A stretch of 64,000 nucleotides of DNA from Tubulanus polymorphus (Eukaryota; Nemertea; Palaeonemertea; Tubulaniformes; Tubulanidae): the NCBI RefSeq assembly GCF_964204645.1, contig NC_134029.1, positions 7,272,001 to 7,336,000 on the forward strand, written 5' to 3'. Made by a program: the position numbers and the translations under genes. Shown piece after piece: positions 51,807 to 63,500 of the stretch; positions within the stretch are counted from its first letter, which is position 1, and every line of letters starts with the position of its first letter. Below the pieces are notes generated by a model. That model was not told the origin of the DNA, did no database searches, and was given only the letters and a program-made list of their open reading frames with translations.

Positions 51807-53189
51807 TTTGTCGTAAAATAACAATTGCAAGCAAAAGCGCGCGTGTAAAAGCGATTTCACGTGTAGTGAAAACTGATGCTAACACAGCAACGCGGCAACA
51901 GCTACCTAGCAACTGATTCGTGACATACATCATTACGACGTAACCAACCACGGAAATTACCGACAGCTGCCGGGAACCAGCGTATATTTCTCAATTACTA
52001 ACATTAAACAAATTGACGGTTTAAGATTATTTATAAATTATTATTTTTATTTTAGATCCCGGTCTACAGTCTCTGAACGGATGAATCATTTTTCCAACGT
52101 AAATCAGTAAATGATTAGGTGGCAAACATCAAGAATTTGCTAATAACAGTGGTCGCAACGTGTCAGAGGCTGTGGTAGGACTGTTACTTGATAGTGACTT
52201 GCTCGTAGTAGCTTCGTGACTCCGATGTACAATATCCCTTTATCCAGATTCTCACATCCAAAATTATATTTGGTTGATAAGTTTTTCTTGAAGTCTCTAC
52301 GATCGGAGGGCTCTCATGTGCTTCCCGAGTGAATATTCCCAATTTTGTATTCATACTTAATGCCATCGCGAGGTTGAGTGTGTGGGTTGAGTGTTTGTGC
52401 CGGTGTAAGAGCCAAATGTCAGAGAATTGCTTTGCTAATGTGCTCAGTCGTCTAACTAGACTATATTTTGGTTTAAGAATTGATATTCTACTAATCATAG
52501 CCTTCGTCTTTGCATCTCATAACATCTTCATTGGAATTGACAGCGAAGGCAACGTAGATGTTCTTAAATATTTTAGTTTTTCCGGCCAATGATATTATTA
52601 TAGTTACGTATGGCAGTAGGAAATGTTGTGGTGATTGACTTGACGACGCACAGAAAAAGAAACATGGTTGACTATTTCGATGCTTGGGGTTTTTCAAAGG
52701 TGTCTTCTTCTTAAAGGTGAATGTAGTTACTGCTGACGGGATGGCTATCAAACAAACGCACCTATTGCAATAAGTAGCAACTGGCCGTCCGCGATACTAT
52801 CGTACTTCTACTTCTTCCAGGCAAAAACTTCTCCCTCATTATGTGACAAATATCAAACTCGAAGGCCTAACTAACTAACTGGACAAGTAACGAAATCTCT
52901 GTCGTCGAATATAACCAGTGGATTCCAAAAGATTTTTTGAAGAAATAACAATTTATTGGCTGTATAGGCCGTATAAACAAACAAATATATGAGACTCAGG
53001 CGGAGGTATTGGTCGTTACGAATCACATTCAGAGTATATACACGATCGAAGTGGATATTAATTTCTTCGAACAGCATTGCAAATGAATAATCTGCGAAAT
53101 CCGCGACGTAAATATCTAGCAAATTTTCTCATTTTTCCTACAAATAGAGAATATAAGTAAATCGTGAGTTAGAATGACAAATATAAATA

Positions 53190-54670
53190 TTACAATTTCC
53201 ATGTAACTCCATAAGAAAGGCTGAGAAACTGAATTTGAATTATGTCAACACCTGAAAAGTCAAATTTTTCATTCTTCAAGTCAGTGAAGCTCTTACCACG
53301 AGTTTCTGATTTACTGCGTCCTGTCGTCGGTTCTTCAGTTTTTGATCTGATACCCATCCCTGGTTTTTTGTTATTCTGCTCTCGTCCATCAAGCGATATT
53401 TCATCAATTTCAATTTCTTCCGTAATGACTATCTTTTCATCTATTGGTTCTGTAATTATGATAAAACAATAACGCATCTAGCAGCCTGCCATAGACCTGT
53501 TTAAAAAGGTTTCCTCAATCTTAGTGTAAAACATTTTTTCAGATTTCTTACCATTAAAACCGATGAACCCGTTGCCAGTAATGTTTAGTTTGGTTTCACA
53601 TGTGGGCGGTATAACCGCTACAATCGGTTTAACTTGTACTTCGATATCATGTCTTTTGGTGCAATTTCTTTCGTCTGCATCAATCGATGATTTACCATCT
53701 TTGGATTTGGTGACATGAATTTCGGCTTTTATCTCACGAGGCAGTGAATTCTCACTCACTGGTTTGTGTTTAGCTAAATGCTTTTCCACGTCTAGCTTTT
53801 CTTCGGAATAGCGTTTAAGTTGCACAGCTCCCATTCTGTTCAGTTTGGCAACGTCTCGTTGAGCTGCAGCCGATGTCAATTTTCTTTTATTTCCTGCAGC
53901 TTGGTGATCATTCGACTTGTCTAAAACAGAAAAAAAAACAGGAACATCCAACCCTGTTTCTATCGTTCAACTATTTGCATCATACTTTGTCACGTTCAAA
54001 CTTACCATCGACCATCACGGATGCCTGGCCCCACTGGCAGAAGTAAATTCCCGCCGATTTTACAAATCGATTAGCTCTCGGCTCCCACTTTATATCTCCA
54101 TTTTCACTCACAACCGCCAGTTTGTATTCAGTTCCCAGTTGTTGTTCCGTCAGGTGACCTTCCCACCAGTTACTCTCGGGGATTCTCTGAAGAAATGTGC
54201 CATCGCTCCAACCGACGGTTTCGCCGAACATTTTAACCGTTTCGCCCGGGGATGTTTCATAATGAGTCAGTATCACGGCAGACCTCTGACGGATTGATAG
54301 CCAGAACAATTTTGTAATACCTATAGAATAGCATAGGAATTTTAGGCTATCGTATGATTAAAGTAGGTTATAGTTGTTTTAGTTGAAAATTCATTTATTC
54401 AATTTGAAAACGGATTTTCCATATTTATATATATGTTACCTGGAATTGTTCTTATGTTTTCCGCAGAGTAGAATTTGCCATTGAGGCAGAAAACGTTTTC
54501 GTTTTCGGAATCTGAAAAATGAAGATGAATTTTGTAAAACTTACATTTATCTAATTATGGGAATCAACTTCTGTAAAGGTTATGCTTTTACCATATTTTG
54601 GCGTCGTCTCGACGCTCGATCTCAACACCCGATCAACAAAATTAGATACCATTTCGTCGGAATTTTCCAT
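53190..54670 (-). CDS. CBM20-like domain protein, array copy 8
   Basis: Complete copy. The 3' half (flank and last exon, TTGRSKSE) is B type like copies 2 and 5. The 5' half (exon-4 leader, GAATAGC at the exon-3 acceptor) matches copies 6 and 9. This is a clear mosaic, as expected from unequal crossing-over or gene conversion. The CBM20 core is unchanged. Confidence 0.72.
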
Positions 54671-56057
54671 TTTGTCGTAAAATAACAATTGCAAGCAAAA
54701 GCGCGCGTGTAAAAGCGATTTCACGTGTAGTGAAAACTGATGCTAACACAGCAACGCGGCAACAGCTACCTAGCAACTGATTCGTGACATACATCATCAC
54801 GACGTAACCAACCACGGAAATTACCGACAGCTGCCGGGAACCAGCGTATATTTCTCAATTACTAACATTAAACAAATTGACGGTTTAAGATTATCTATAA
54901 ATTATTATTTTTATTTTAGATCCCGGTCTACAGTCTCTGAACGGATGAATCATTTTTCCAACGTAAATCAGTAAATGATTAGGTGGCAAACATCAAGAAT
55001 TTGCTAATAACAGTGGTCGCAACGTGGGAGAGGCTGTGGTAGGACTGTTACTTGATAGTGACTTGCTCGTAGTAGCTTCGTGACTCCGATGTACAATAGC
55101 CCTTTATCCAGATTCTCACATCCAAAATTATATTTGGTTGATAAGTTTTTCTTGAAGTCTCTACGATCGGAGGGCTCTCATGTGCTTCCCGAGTGAATAT
55201 TCCCAATTTTGTATTCATACTTAATGCCATCGCGAGGTTGAGTGTGTGGGTTGAGTGTTTGTGCCGGTGTAAGAGCCAAATGTCAGAGAATTGCTTTGCT
55301 AATGTGCTCAGTCGTCTAACTAGACTAGTTATTTTGGTTTAAGAATTGATATTCTACTAATCATAGCCTTCGTCTTTGCATCTCATAACATCTTCATTGG
55401 AATTGACAGCGAAGGCAACGTAGATGTTCTTTAATATTTTAGTTTTTCCGGCCAATGATATTATTATAGTTACGTATGGCAGTAGGAAATGTTGTGGTGA
55501 TTGACTAGACGACGCACAGAAAAAGACACATGGTTGACTATTTCGATGCTTGGGGTTTTTCTAAGGTGTCTTCTTCTTGAAAAAGGTGAATGTAGTTACT
55601 GCTGACGGGATGGCTATCAAACAAACGCACCTATTGCAATAAGTAGCAACTGGCCGTCCGCGATACTATCGTACTTCTACTTCTTCCAGGCAAAAACTTC
55701 TCCCTCATTATGTGACAAATATCAAACTCGAAGGCCTAACTAACTAATTGGACAAGTAACGAAATCTCTGTCGTCGAATATAACCAGTGGATTCCAAACG
55801 AATTTTGAAGAAATAACAATTTATTGGCTGTATAGGCCGTATAAACAAACAAATATATGAGACTCAGGCGGAGGTATTGGTCGTTACGAATCACATTCAG
55901 AGTATATACACGATCGAAGTGGATATTAATTTCTTCGAACAGCATTGCAAATGAATAATCTGCGAAATCCGCGACGTAAATATCTAGCAAATTTTCTCAT
56001 TTTTCCTACAAATAGAGAATATAAGTAAATCGTGAGTTAGAATGACAAATATAAATA

Positions 56058-57539
56058 TTACAATTTCCATGTAACTCCATAAGAAGGGCTGAGAAACTGA
56101 ATTTGAATTATGTCAACACCTGAAAAGTCAAATTTTTCATTCTTCAAGTCAGTGAAGCTCTTACCACGAGTTTCTGATTTACTGCGTCGTGTCGTCGGTT
56201 CTTCAGTTTTTGATCTGATACCCATCCCTGGTTTTTTGTTATTCTGCTCTCGTCCATCAAGCGATATTTCATCAATTTCAATTTCTTCCGTAATGACTAT
56301 CTTTTTATCTATTGGTTCTGTAATTATGATAAAACAATAACGCATCTAGCAGCCTGCCATAGACCTGTTTAAAAAGGTTTCCTCAATCTTAGTGTAAAAC
56401 ATTTTTTCAGATTTCTTACCATTAAAACCGATGAACCCGTTGCCAGTAATGTTTAGTTTGGTTTCACATGTGGGCGGTATAACCGCTACAATCGGTTTAA
56501 CTTGTACTTCGATATCATGTCTTTTGGTGCAATTTCTTTCGTCTGCATCAATCGATGATTTACCATCTTTGGATTCGGTGACATGAATTTCGGCTTTTAT
56601 CTCACGAGGCAGTGAATTCTCACTCACTGGTTTGTGTTTAGCTAAATGCTTTTCCACGTCTAGCTTTTCTTCGGAATAGCGTTTAAGTTGCACAGCTCCC
56701 ATTCTGTTCAGTTTGGCAACGTCTCGTTGAGCTGCAGCCGATGTCAATTTTCTTTTATTTCCTGCAGCTTGGTGATCATTCGACTTGTCTAAAACAGAAA
56801 AAAAACAGGAACATCCAACCCTGTTTCTATCGTTCAACTATTTGCATCATACTTTGTCACGTTCAAACTTACCATCGACCATCACGGATGCCTGGCCCCA
56901 CTGGCAGAAGTAAATTCCCGCCGATTTTACAAATCGATTAGCTCTCGGCTCCGACTTTATATCTCCATTTTCACTCACAACCGCCAGTTTGTATTCAGTT
57001 CCCAGTTGTTGTTCCGTCAGGTGACCTTCCCACCAGTTACTCTCGGGGATTCTCTGAAGAAATGTGCCATCGCTCCAACCGACGGTTTCGCCGAACATTT
57101 TAACCGTTTCGCCCGGGGATGTTTCATAATGAGTCAGTATCACGGCAGACCTCTGACGGATTGATAGCCAGAACAATTTTGTAATACCTATAGAATAGCA
57201 TAGGAATTTCAGACTATCGTATGATTAAAGTAGGTTATAGTTGTTTTAGTTGAAAATTCATTTATTCAATTTGAAAACGGATTTTCCATATTTATATATA
57301 TGTTACCTGGAATTGTCCTTATGTTTTCCGCAGAGTAGAATTTGCCATTGAGGCAGAAAACGTTTTCGTTTTCGGAATCTGAAAAATGAAGAGAAAAATT
57401 TTGTAAAACTTACATTTATCTTATTATAGGAATCAACTTCTGTAAAGGTTATGCTTTTACCATATTTTGGCGTCGTCTCGACGCTCGATTTCAACACCCG
57501 ATCAACAAAATTAGATACCATTTAGTCGGAATTTTCCAT
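56058..57539 (-). pseudogene. CBM20-like domain protein, array copy 9, probably decaying
   Basis: Same exon layout, but codon 6 is GAA to TAA (plus strand TTA at 57522-57524), five residues after the usual start. An in-frame ATG follows directly (57519-57521), so a product lacking only the first six residues could still be made. In addition, the Trp of the conserved WEP motif is Ser (IKSEP), removing a residue expected to contact glucan in CBM20 domains. A further change in the last exon is E to K (PIDKKIV). It is the outermost copy, where the array ends. Confidence 0.65.
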
Positions 57540-57766
57540 TTTGTCGTAAAATAACAATTGCAAGCAAAAGCGCGCGTGTAAAAGCGATTTCACGTGTAGT
57601 GAAAACTGATGCTAACACAGCAACGCGGCAACAGCTACCTAGCAACTGATTCGTGACATACATCATTACGACGTAACCAACCACGGAAATTACCGACAGC
57701 TGCCGGGAACCAGCGTATATTTCTCAGTTACTAACATTAAACAAATTGACGGTTTAAGATTATTTC

Positions 57767-58584
57767 TTTGATTATCGTGGCCTATATATAATAATCTACT
57801 AGACTTATCTAAGTAATCCAGCAATTTAATCTACGAAAAAGCAGTGAATCCAACCAGATTAAAAAACCCAAAGTATTTTATCCTGTGTCATAAGTCGTAC
57901 CGATGTGTTTTATTCACATATCGAATCAACAAATTACAATATGTGTTATTTTCTATGCAAACATTATCAAAATATATTCACATAATAATCATAGGCTATG
58001 CTGTAATTGCACAAAAGTTTTAACATCTAAATGAAACTCGTCGATCAAGGTTGCATTGGGTTCGCTTCGGGTGGTGGCAAAGCTTCTCACAGGTGAATAA
58101 TAACCTCGCCCGACCCTGACGATGTACTTAAGCCCTACGTGTACTCCTGAAGACTGATTCGGGTTTACTCAAGATTTCTCTGTACCGCTAGAGGCACGAT
58201 AAAAAAGGCTTTTTACATTGGCCCTTTTTTGTTTTCAAAAATTCATTTGAATTCAAAAAATATTTTGTTTTCTCGCACGAGAATTCAAGACATGTTTGTT
58301 TTCTCACGAAAGACTTCAAAGGGATCTGCTTTCTCGCGTGAGAAATCGTGCCTTTAGTTTTTTCTTTTTGTAAACACATTGAAAGAGCCCATCCATGGTA
58401 ATGGTGCAGTGTATCTTCAGTTAGTCAAGGGGGATTAGAGACGATGTATTACGACAGTTATCGTTGGTCCCAATCTATAGAAACGAATAACAACTTATTC
58501 GTCGAGACTGCAGGAACAAACTAATAAACAATTTCTTAGAGAAACAGTTTATGGAATGTTGGAAGATTCTTAAACACTGATCTT
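57767..58584. other. Spacer between array and DUF229 gene
   Basis: Array similarity stops at about 57766. The rest is probably the 3'UTR of the minus-strand DUF229 gene; one possible minus AATAAA is at 57909-57914. At 58270-58350 there are repeated TTCTCGCRCGAGAA-type words forming small inverted repeats. No gene is recognised. Confidence 0.4.
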
Positions 58585-60543
58585 TCAGTATTTACAGAAG
58601 CAATATTTTTGTAATTGCTGATTTTCCATACACGACGACTGATCGCCGTATCTGTTAATTCGACTTATGTCTCCCATTACGCCAAAGCGTTGGCTATATT
58701 CGTCGTAACGAACTGTCGCTTCGAATAAAGCGTCACTCGGATCTACACGTATTGTTATCAGATATTCTATAAAGGTTTTCGCCCGATTTCCGTACATCAC
58801 TGTGCGTCCGATTACGTCCATGAGACTTTGCCGAAATCTCAAAACTCTGTCGTCTGCGCTCACTTGGCGCGCGTCCAATATTTGGTTCAGTGTCAATATT
58901 TCGCAGGTAGCGATTAAACTGGCACCTAAGATTTTATTGATGTGTTTTACTAAAACCGAAGCTGCTTCTTTGACGTTTGGATGGTCGACACTGATGGGAG
59001 TTTGTTTGTGGCACGTGCACCAATGTGGTAATATACCAGCCCCTTTACAAGTTCTTTCTTCGGGAATTTCGTTGAATAGACTAATTGCGCGTTGACGAAT
59101 ATCGTTTATTTTGATATTATCTGGTTGAAAATTTAACAAATCTGCCAATGTAGCGTGTATATCGAAAGGCGTTGTCAATCGGTTGGTGTTGATTTTCAAA
59201 TTTCTCGAAATCGTCGGATATTTCTGATGAAACCATTTGGGTAATGCGATGTACATGGCGGGTAAACGTTCCTCCAGTTTACCGACGTAAGTTTCTCTGA
59301 GTCCACCGAATCTTGCACCGTGATCGCTGAAATATAAAACTGCCGTGTTGTTTAAACGTCCAGCTTCGTGAAGCGACCTTAAAAACTCGAAATGGGGTTC
59401 GTCTGCGGCCCCCGCAAAATTGACGTCATCGTGAGTCAAACGCGTGATAAATGCGAACGAAAAGAACGGTTTGTTTTTGTTCGTATGAATGAAGCTTTTC
59501 ACCCAGTCCAGTACAACCTCCGTTTCTAATTTGGAACCGACGCAACTGTGGTCGTTGAGCCATATGGATCCGTGGTCTTCCATAGCAAGACTCATCGGCC
59601 TCAAATAGTAATCAGTCGGTTGTTGATAAAAACCTTCTTTGTTATAGTTGAATATAGCGATTTTCGGAGCATCTTCGGCGAACAATGTACAATATCCATG
59701 CGACGAAAAATTCTTCCAAATAAAGTTGTAATCGTCAAACGGTTCCTCCGATTTGCTTTCATCCCACGGAAGTTCTTCAACAAATTTACCAACGAACATC
59801 GGTACCATATTTACAAACGTGTTATCAGCCACTTTGTTGTAACCATTCAATTCATAACCATCCATATTTTCCAGCAAAAACTTCCGCGTCTTTGGCATCT
59901 GGCGAATAAAATTCAGTCGAGACATGGCATCGACTCCGATCGCCAGAATGTTCAATGTTTCTTTTGGTTTTTGTGAAGAAACAAACTTTTCGAATTGCGT
60001 TGTACACCTTTCGTCCATGTGAATTCTCTTTTGCACGAAAGCGTGAAAATTGACGTACATGATATCACCGGAAGTTGAATAGCAGGCGATACGGATAAAG
60101 TCTGCCGAAATAAAAGTGTCATTTCGTATTTGTCTGGGATCTAGTTCGTACTGAAACATGTTATCACTCATCTCGTCCCCGCCGCGAATTATTGACTCGA
60201 CAAAGCAATGATGTAGGGTGCTGTTGTAATTCAACGTAGCTGTCCAATTGAATCGTAACCAGGCCCCATCCACGTACGTTATCGGTGGGTCTGTCTCGCA
60301 TTTCATCGGGTCGGTTTTCATGATGTGTCTAGATATACTCCTATCGAAAGGATCGATATCTGGTATTTTGCATCCGGGGGTGTTTACGAGGAACCCGTCT
60401 TCCTGGGGTCCATCCTCGACGACGTTGTATGGAATCCGATTCATTTCGTCGCTGACACGAGAATAGAACTTGACGCACCAAAACATGATGCACATGAATG
60501 ACGCTATTACCATGCGCTTATTCATCCTACGATATATCGCCAT
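58585..60543 (-). CDS. DUF229-family alkaline-phosphatase-like membrane protein
   Basis: 652 aa in one exon. The start was chosen at 60543 because a splice acceptor (TATTTCAG then GAACGAAA) lies 7 bp upstream; a longer open frame to 60588 would run into that intron. A short basic N-terminus is followed by one hydrophobic segment (about residues 11-27), implying a type II membrane protein with its catalytic part in the lumen or outside. The alkaline-phosphatase/sulfatase-like core is visible: ILAIGVDAMSR with Asp205 and Ser208, ITRLTHDD (His371), and YFSDHGARFGGLRE with Asp407-His408, all probable metal or nucleophile positions. This is the DUF229 family, widespread in nematodes, insects and lophotrochozoans. 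The substrate is unknown. The Cys-rich C-terminus (CFCKY) is unusual. Confidence 0.88.
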   Translation of the reverse strand: MAIYRRMNKRMVIASFMCIMFWCVKFYSRVSDEMNRIPYNVVEDGPQEDGFLVNTPGCKIPDIDPFDRSISRHIMKTDPMKCETDPPITYVDGAWLRFNWTATLNYNSTLHHCFVESIIRGGDEMSDNMFQYELDPRQIRNDTFISADFIRIACYSTSGDIMYVNFHAFVQKRIHMDERCTTQFEKFVSSQKPKETLNILAIGVDAMSRLNFIRQMPKTRKFLLENMDGYELNGYNKVADNTFVNMVPMFVGKFVEELPWDESKSEEPFDDYNFIWKNFSSHGYCTLFAEDAPKIAIFNYNKEGFYQQPTDYYLRPMSLAMEDHGSIWLNDHSCVGSKLETEVVLDWVKSFIHTNKNKPFFSFAFITRLTHDDVNFAGAADEPHFEFLRSLHEAGRLNNTAVLYFSDHGARFGGLRETYVGKLEERLPAMYIALPKWFHQKYPTISRNLKINTNRLTTPFDIHATLADLLNFQPDNIKINDIRQRAISLFNEIPEERTCKGAGILPHWCTCHKQTPISVDHPNVKEAASVLVKHINKILGASLIATCEILTLNQILDARQVSADDRVLRFRQSLMDVIGRTVMYGNRAKTFIEYLITIRVDPSDALFEATVRYDEYSQRFGVMGDISRINRYGDQSSCMENQQLQKYCFCKY

Positions 60544-60550
60544 TTTCGTT

Positions 60551-63500
60551 CCTGAAATATAGAGAAGAACAATTAAATTTCTACGCATATTATCATATTA
60601 TGTATGTGGTATAACCCCCTGTTTCGCTCCCGGCAGGTGTGGTGGGTTTGTAAGGGACACCAAATCAAAACAAACCAAACGAAATCTACCAATCAAACAA
60701 ATAACAGGGTCAATCTCTATTCTAAAATCAAAGATCTGATATATGGTTTTCACTTTTCTGTTACGTTTATCTTTTTTAAGGCTATGAAAAAGTGGCATTG
60801 CGTGAATTGAATGATGGACTATCGAATATTTCATCGAAATCCTATAGATATCGCAATCTTTTGTTCACTGTTCTTTTATAACATACGTATATAGCATTCG
60901 AATTCAAGCGTTAGGCACAAAGAGAATAAAAAGTGTACGTCAAAATGTAGAGCCCGTATCCGAAAAAAAAACAACCCAGGTGATAATAAGAAGGACCCGT
61001 GGAAGATGCCGAGGCACTTAACAGCAGGTCTTACTGCCGTTTAGAACTTAATATCGATGTATACACAGATAATGGTTTTTGTAAGAGAATTAACTCCTCC
61101 GTAACCCCGGGTGTTTCAGGTAATGGTTACCAATTACTGGTATTTTGATATATGTGATTTTGCTGTCTGTTTTCTCACACGTTGGATTTCCACGCGTGAT
61201 GCGCTGCGGTTTATTTAATAGAGTTTAAAATACCCGTATAATTCACCGATGAAATTTACGATCTAATAAGCTGCGTACTATAGCTCTGGTTCTTGCAGTT
61301 GTTTTCTGGTTATTTTCACGGCGGGAATGCTTCTTTCGTTATAGTTTGCGTATAGGCCCTATTATAATTTTTTCGTTTTCAAATTCTTCGCCGTCACATT
61401 TAGTGCCTCTCAGCCAAAGAAAAGATTCAGTAGCCGCAATAACGGGATAATCAGTGAACAGCCTATACAAATTAGGATAACGAGCGATAAAACTGGCAAA
61501 AAGTCGGACTAAGGGACGAATGCGTGCATGAAACGACAGAGACACGGTTCAAGCCAACTTAGTAGAACAGATCAGTTTAAAACCCACTATCTACAAAATC
61601 TAAGCGATCAAAAGCAAGCAAAAACGTTCCGAATTCTCATTAGAGATAGACCATCGTCGGGTATATGTAGTGGGTTCTAAACTTATTATCAATCGCTTGA
61701 TTTACGTAGTTATTTTCAGCAAAGCGAAGCCATCGTATTTATCTTGCACTTTTTCTTTCGATTTTTGCGTACGACGGAATAAATCCCGATTAGAAGAACG
61801 GTTTGATTCATTCATACGGGGAATTATCATCGGCTGCCTTTGTTGATTAATCGTTCGCGCGCAGAACTGACTGCCACAAAGCCAATAAAGATTACACAAG
61901 AATGAGATTGTAAAATGTTTATACGTGAGTAAATAAATATCCCCGTTGCCGAAGATAGAGAAATAACTGACGCGCACGAATTGATGGAAAACAGCACGAA
62001 AAAGATACGCCAACATCAAGCTGCGTTTAGCGCGAGCGATACAACGTAAAATATCGGCACAAAAAATCAAGCCGATAGCAAAACATTGACGGCGATACCG
62101 ATACTGAACTACTAATTGAAGGGTAATTGGCGTAAACCCCACAGGGTCCATAGATAGGATGTCGATAAAATGGCATAAATGCGATCGAAGTGTGATAATA
62201 GAAAAAGGAAAAAAAAATACGTTACTTAAACAAAAACACTTTTTAACTCAATCCAGGCCCGTAAGCATGATTAAATCGGGGGCGGGGGGGGGTTCATGGG
62301 GGTAATCGAAGCCGGTACATTATGCGGCAATGGCTGGTGGTAGCCTGCATCACAAGTGGGAGGAACTTGGAAAGAGATGTTAATGAGTAGATATTCAAAG
62401 ATGTTCATTTGAATGTTGATAATCCAATAAGATTACAAAATTTGGAGGGCACATTTTTGGATAGGGGTTCGCGCGGACGTGGGAAACTGAATGCATTTCA
62501 TTTGTTTCCAAATTCAATAGCTATACTGATTGCATTTTTTTCTAGAAATTCATGATTAATCTGTAATAAGGTTTATTCTCAAATCAAAAGCAATATGATT
62601 AATCGGAGATGATCATTTTTTATTACACCGACTGTAGATTTTCCCAATCAAAAGAGTTGATGAACGCATAACAAATAAAATTCTTGAATTTCTTAATGAA
62701 ATGCACTGCGACGACGAAGTTTCGATGTTTATAATCAGACCGGTATTTTACCCGATGTTTACCCTATCCCGGGTTAACTCAACCGATTATAGATGATATA
62801 CTTGCATTCACGATAGGGTTTTAAATTAGACAATTAAACTTCAAGGAGTGGACCAATGAAATAACAAAATTTCATTCTTTTAGAATGATACGGCTTTCCT
62901 CAGGCATTTATTTATGTTCATCGCCTTTTAGGTACACCAAGATATGGTCATACGCTAATATAAGAATAATATCAACGCCATGGAAATGCGGGACGGGACG
63001 TCTATTTCCACGTCTATTGATTGGGGTATTCAGAGTAATAGTAGAAGTTTTATATCACTGTTTATGCAGAGAGAAGCCCCGGTAAGGTCGTGTTTATTGT
63101 TTCGGTTAATACTTTCTGATCAGATTGTTTGTGTTAATTCGGACTTGGAATGTTCAGGTTGTAGACGAAGTCGGAACCGAATAGAAAAACATAAGTCCTC
63201 ATTTGACTCCGAGATCAGATTTAAACCCTCAACGGCCGCCTCCGTAGAGGCAGATATATGTGTCTGTGTCTGTTGGCTTTGATACACATCGTGATTGTCA
63301 TGAAAATTAACAGAAAATGATTAAGAAAATGCTTTTAAACAAGTTCTTAGGTTCATTATATTTTATCAGGGTTCGTTAAAAATATAATCGAGACCGATTC
63401 CCCGAATACGTACCGGACCAGTGCATAGGTCAGTTCCGCACAGATCACGATAGATTTAGATAAATGTAAGGGAGTAGATTTTGAAATAACAATTACATTG

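Larger units (their letters stand above)
23003..57766. repeat. Nine-copy tandem array of a gene-bearing unit of about 2.86 kb
   Basis: Taking the word ATCCCGGTCT as unit start, copies begin at 23021, 25893, 28759, 31635, 34491, 37351, 49185, 52056 and 54920. The spacing is 2856-2876 bp where uninterrupted. Copy 6 is split by a LINE and a Penelope-like insertion and resumes at 41082-41132 and 49043-49184. Similarity ends at about 57766. Copies look only a few percent different by eye. Each unit contains about 0.9 kb of 3' flank, one complete minus-strand gene and about 0.25 kb of 5' flank, so the gene has been amplified with its promoter. Confidence 0.95.

Noticed and set aside
23003-57766. 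Tandem repeats as a CRISPR-like or rDNA/histone-type array
   Set aside because: The units are 2.86 kb, carry a spliced protein gene and show no spacers, rRNA or histone sequence.
58585-60588. Longer DUF229 start adding 15 residues before MAIYRR
   Set aside because: The extra codons lie upstream of a good splice acceptor (TATTTCAG), so they are most likely intron.
61702-62151. 149-codon minus-strand open frame
   Set aside because: No domain, biased composition, no splice or poly(A) context that I could see; it is compatible with chance.
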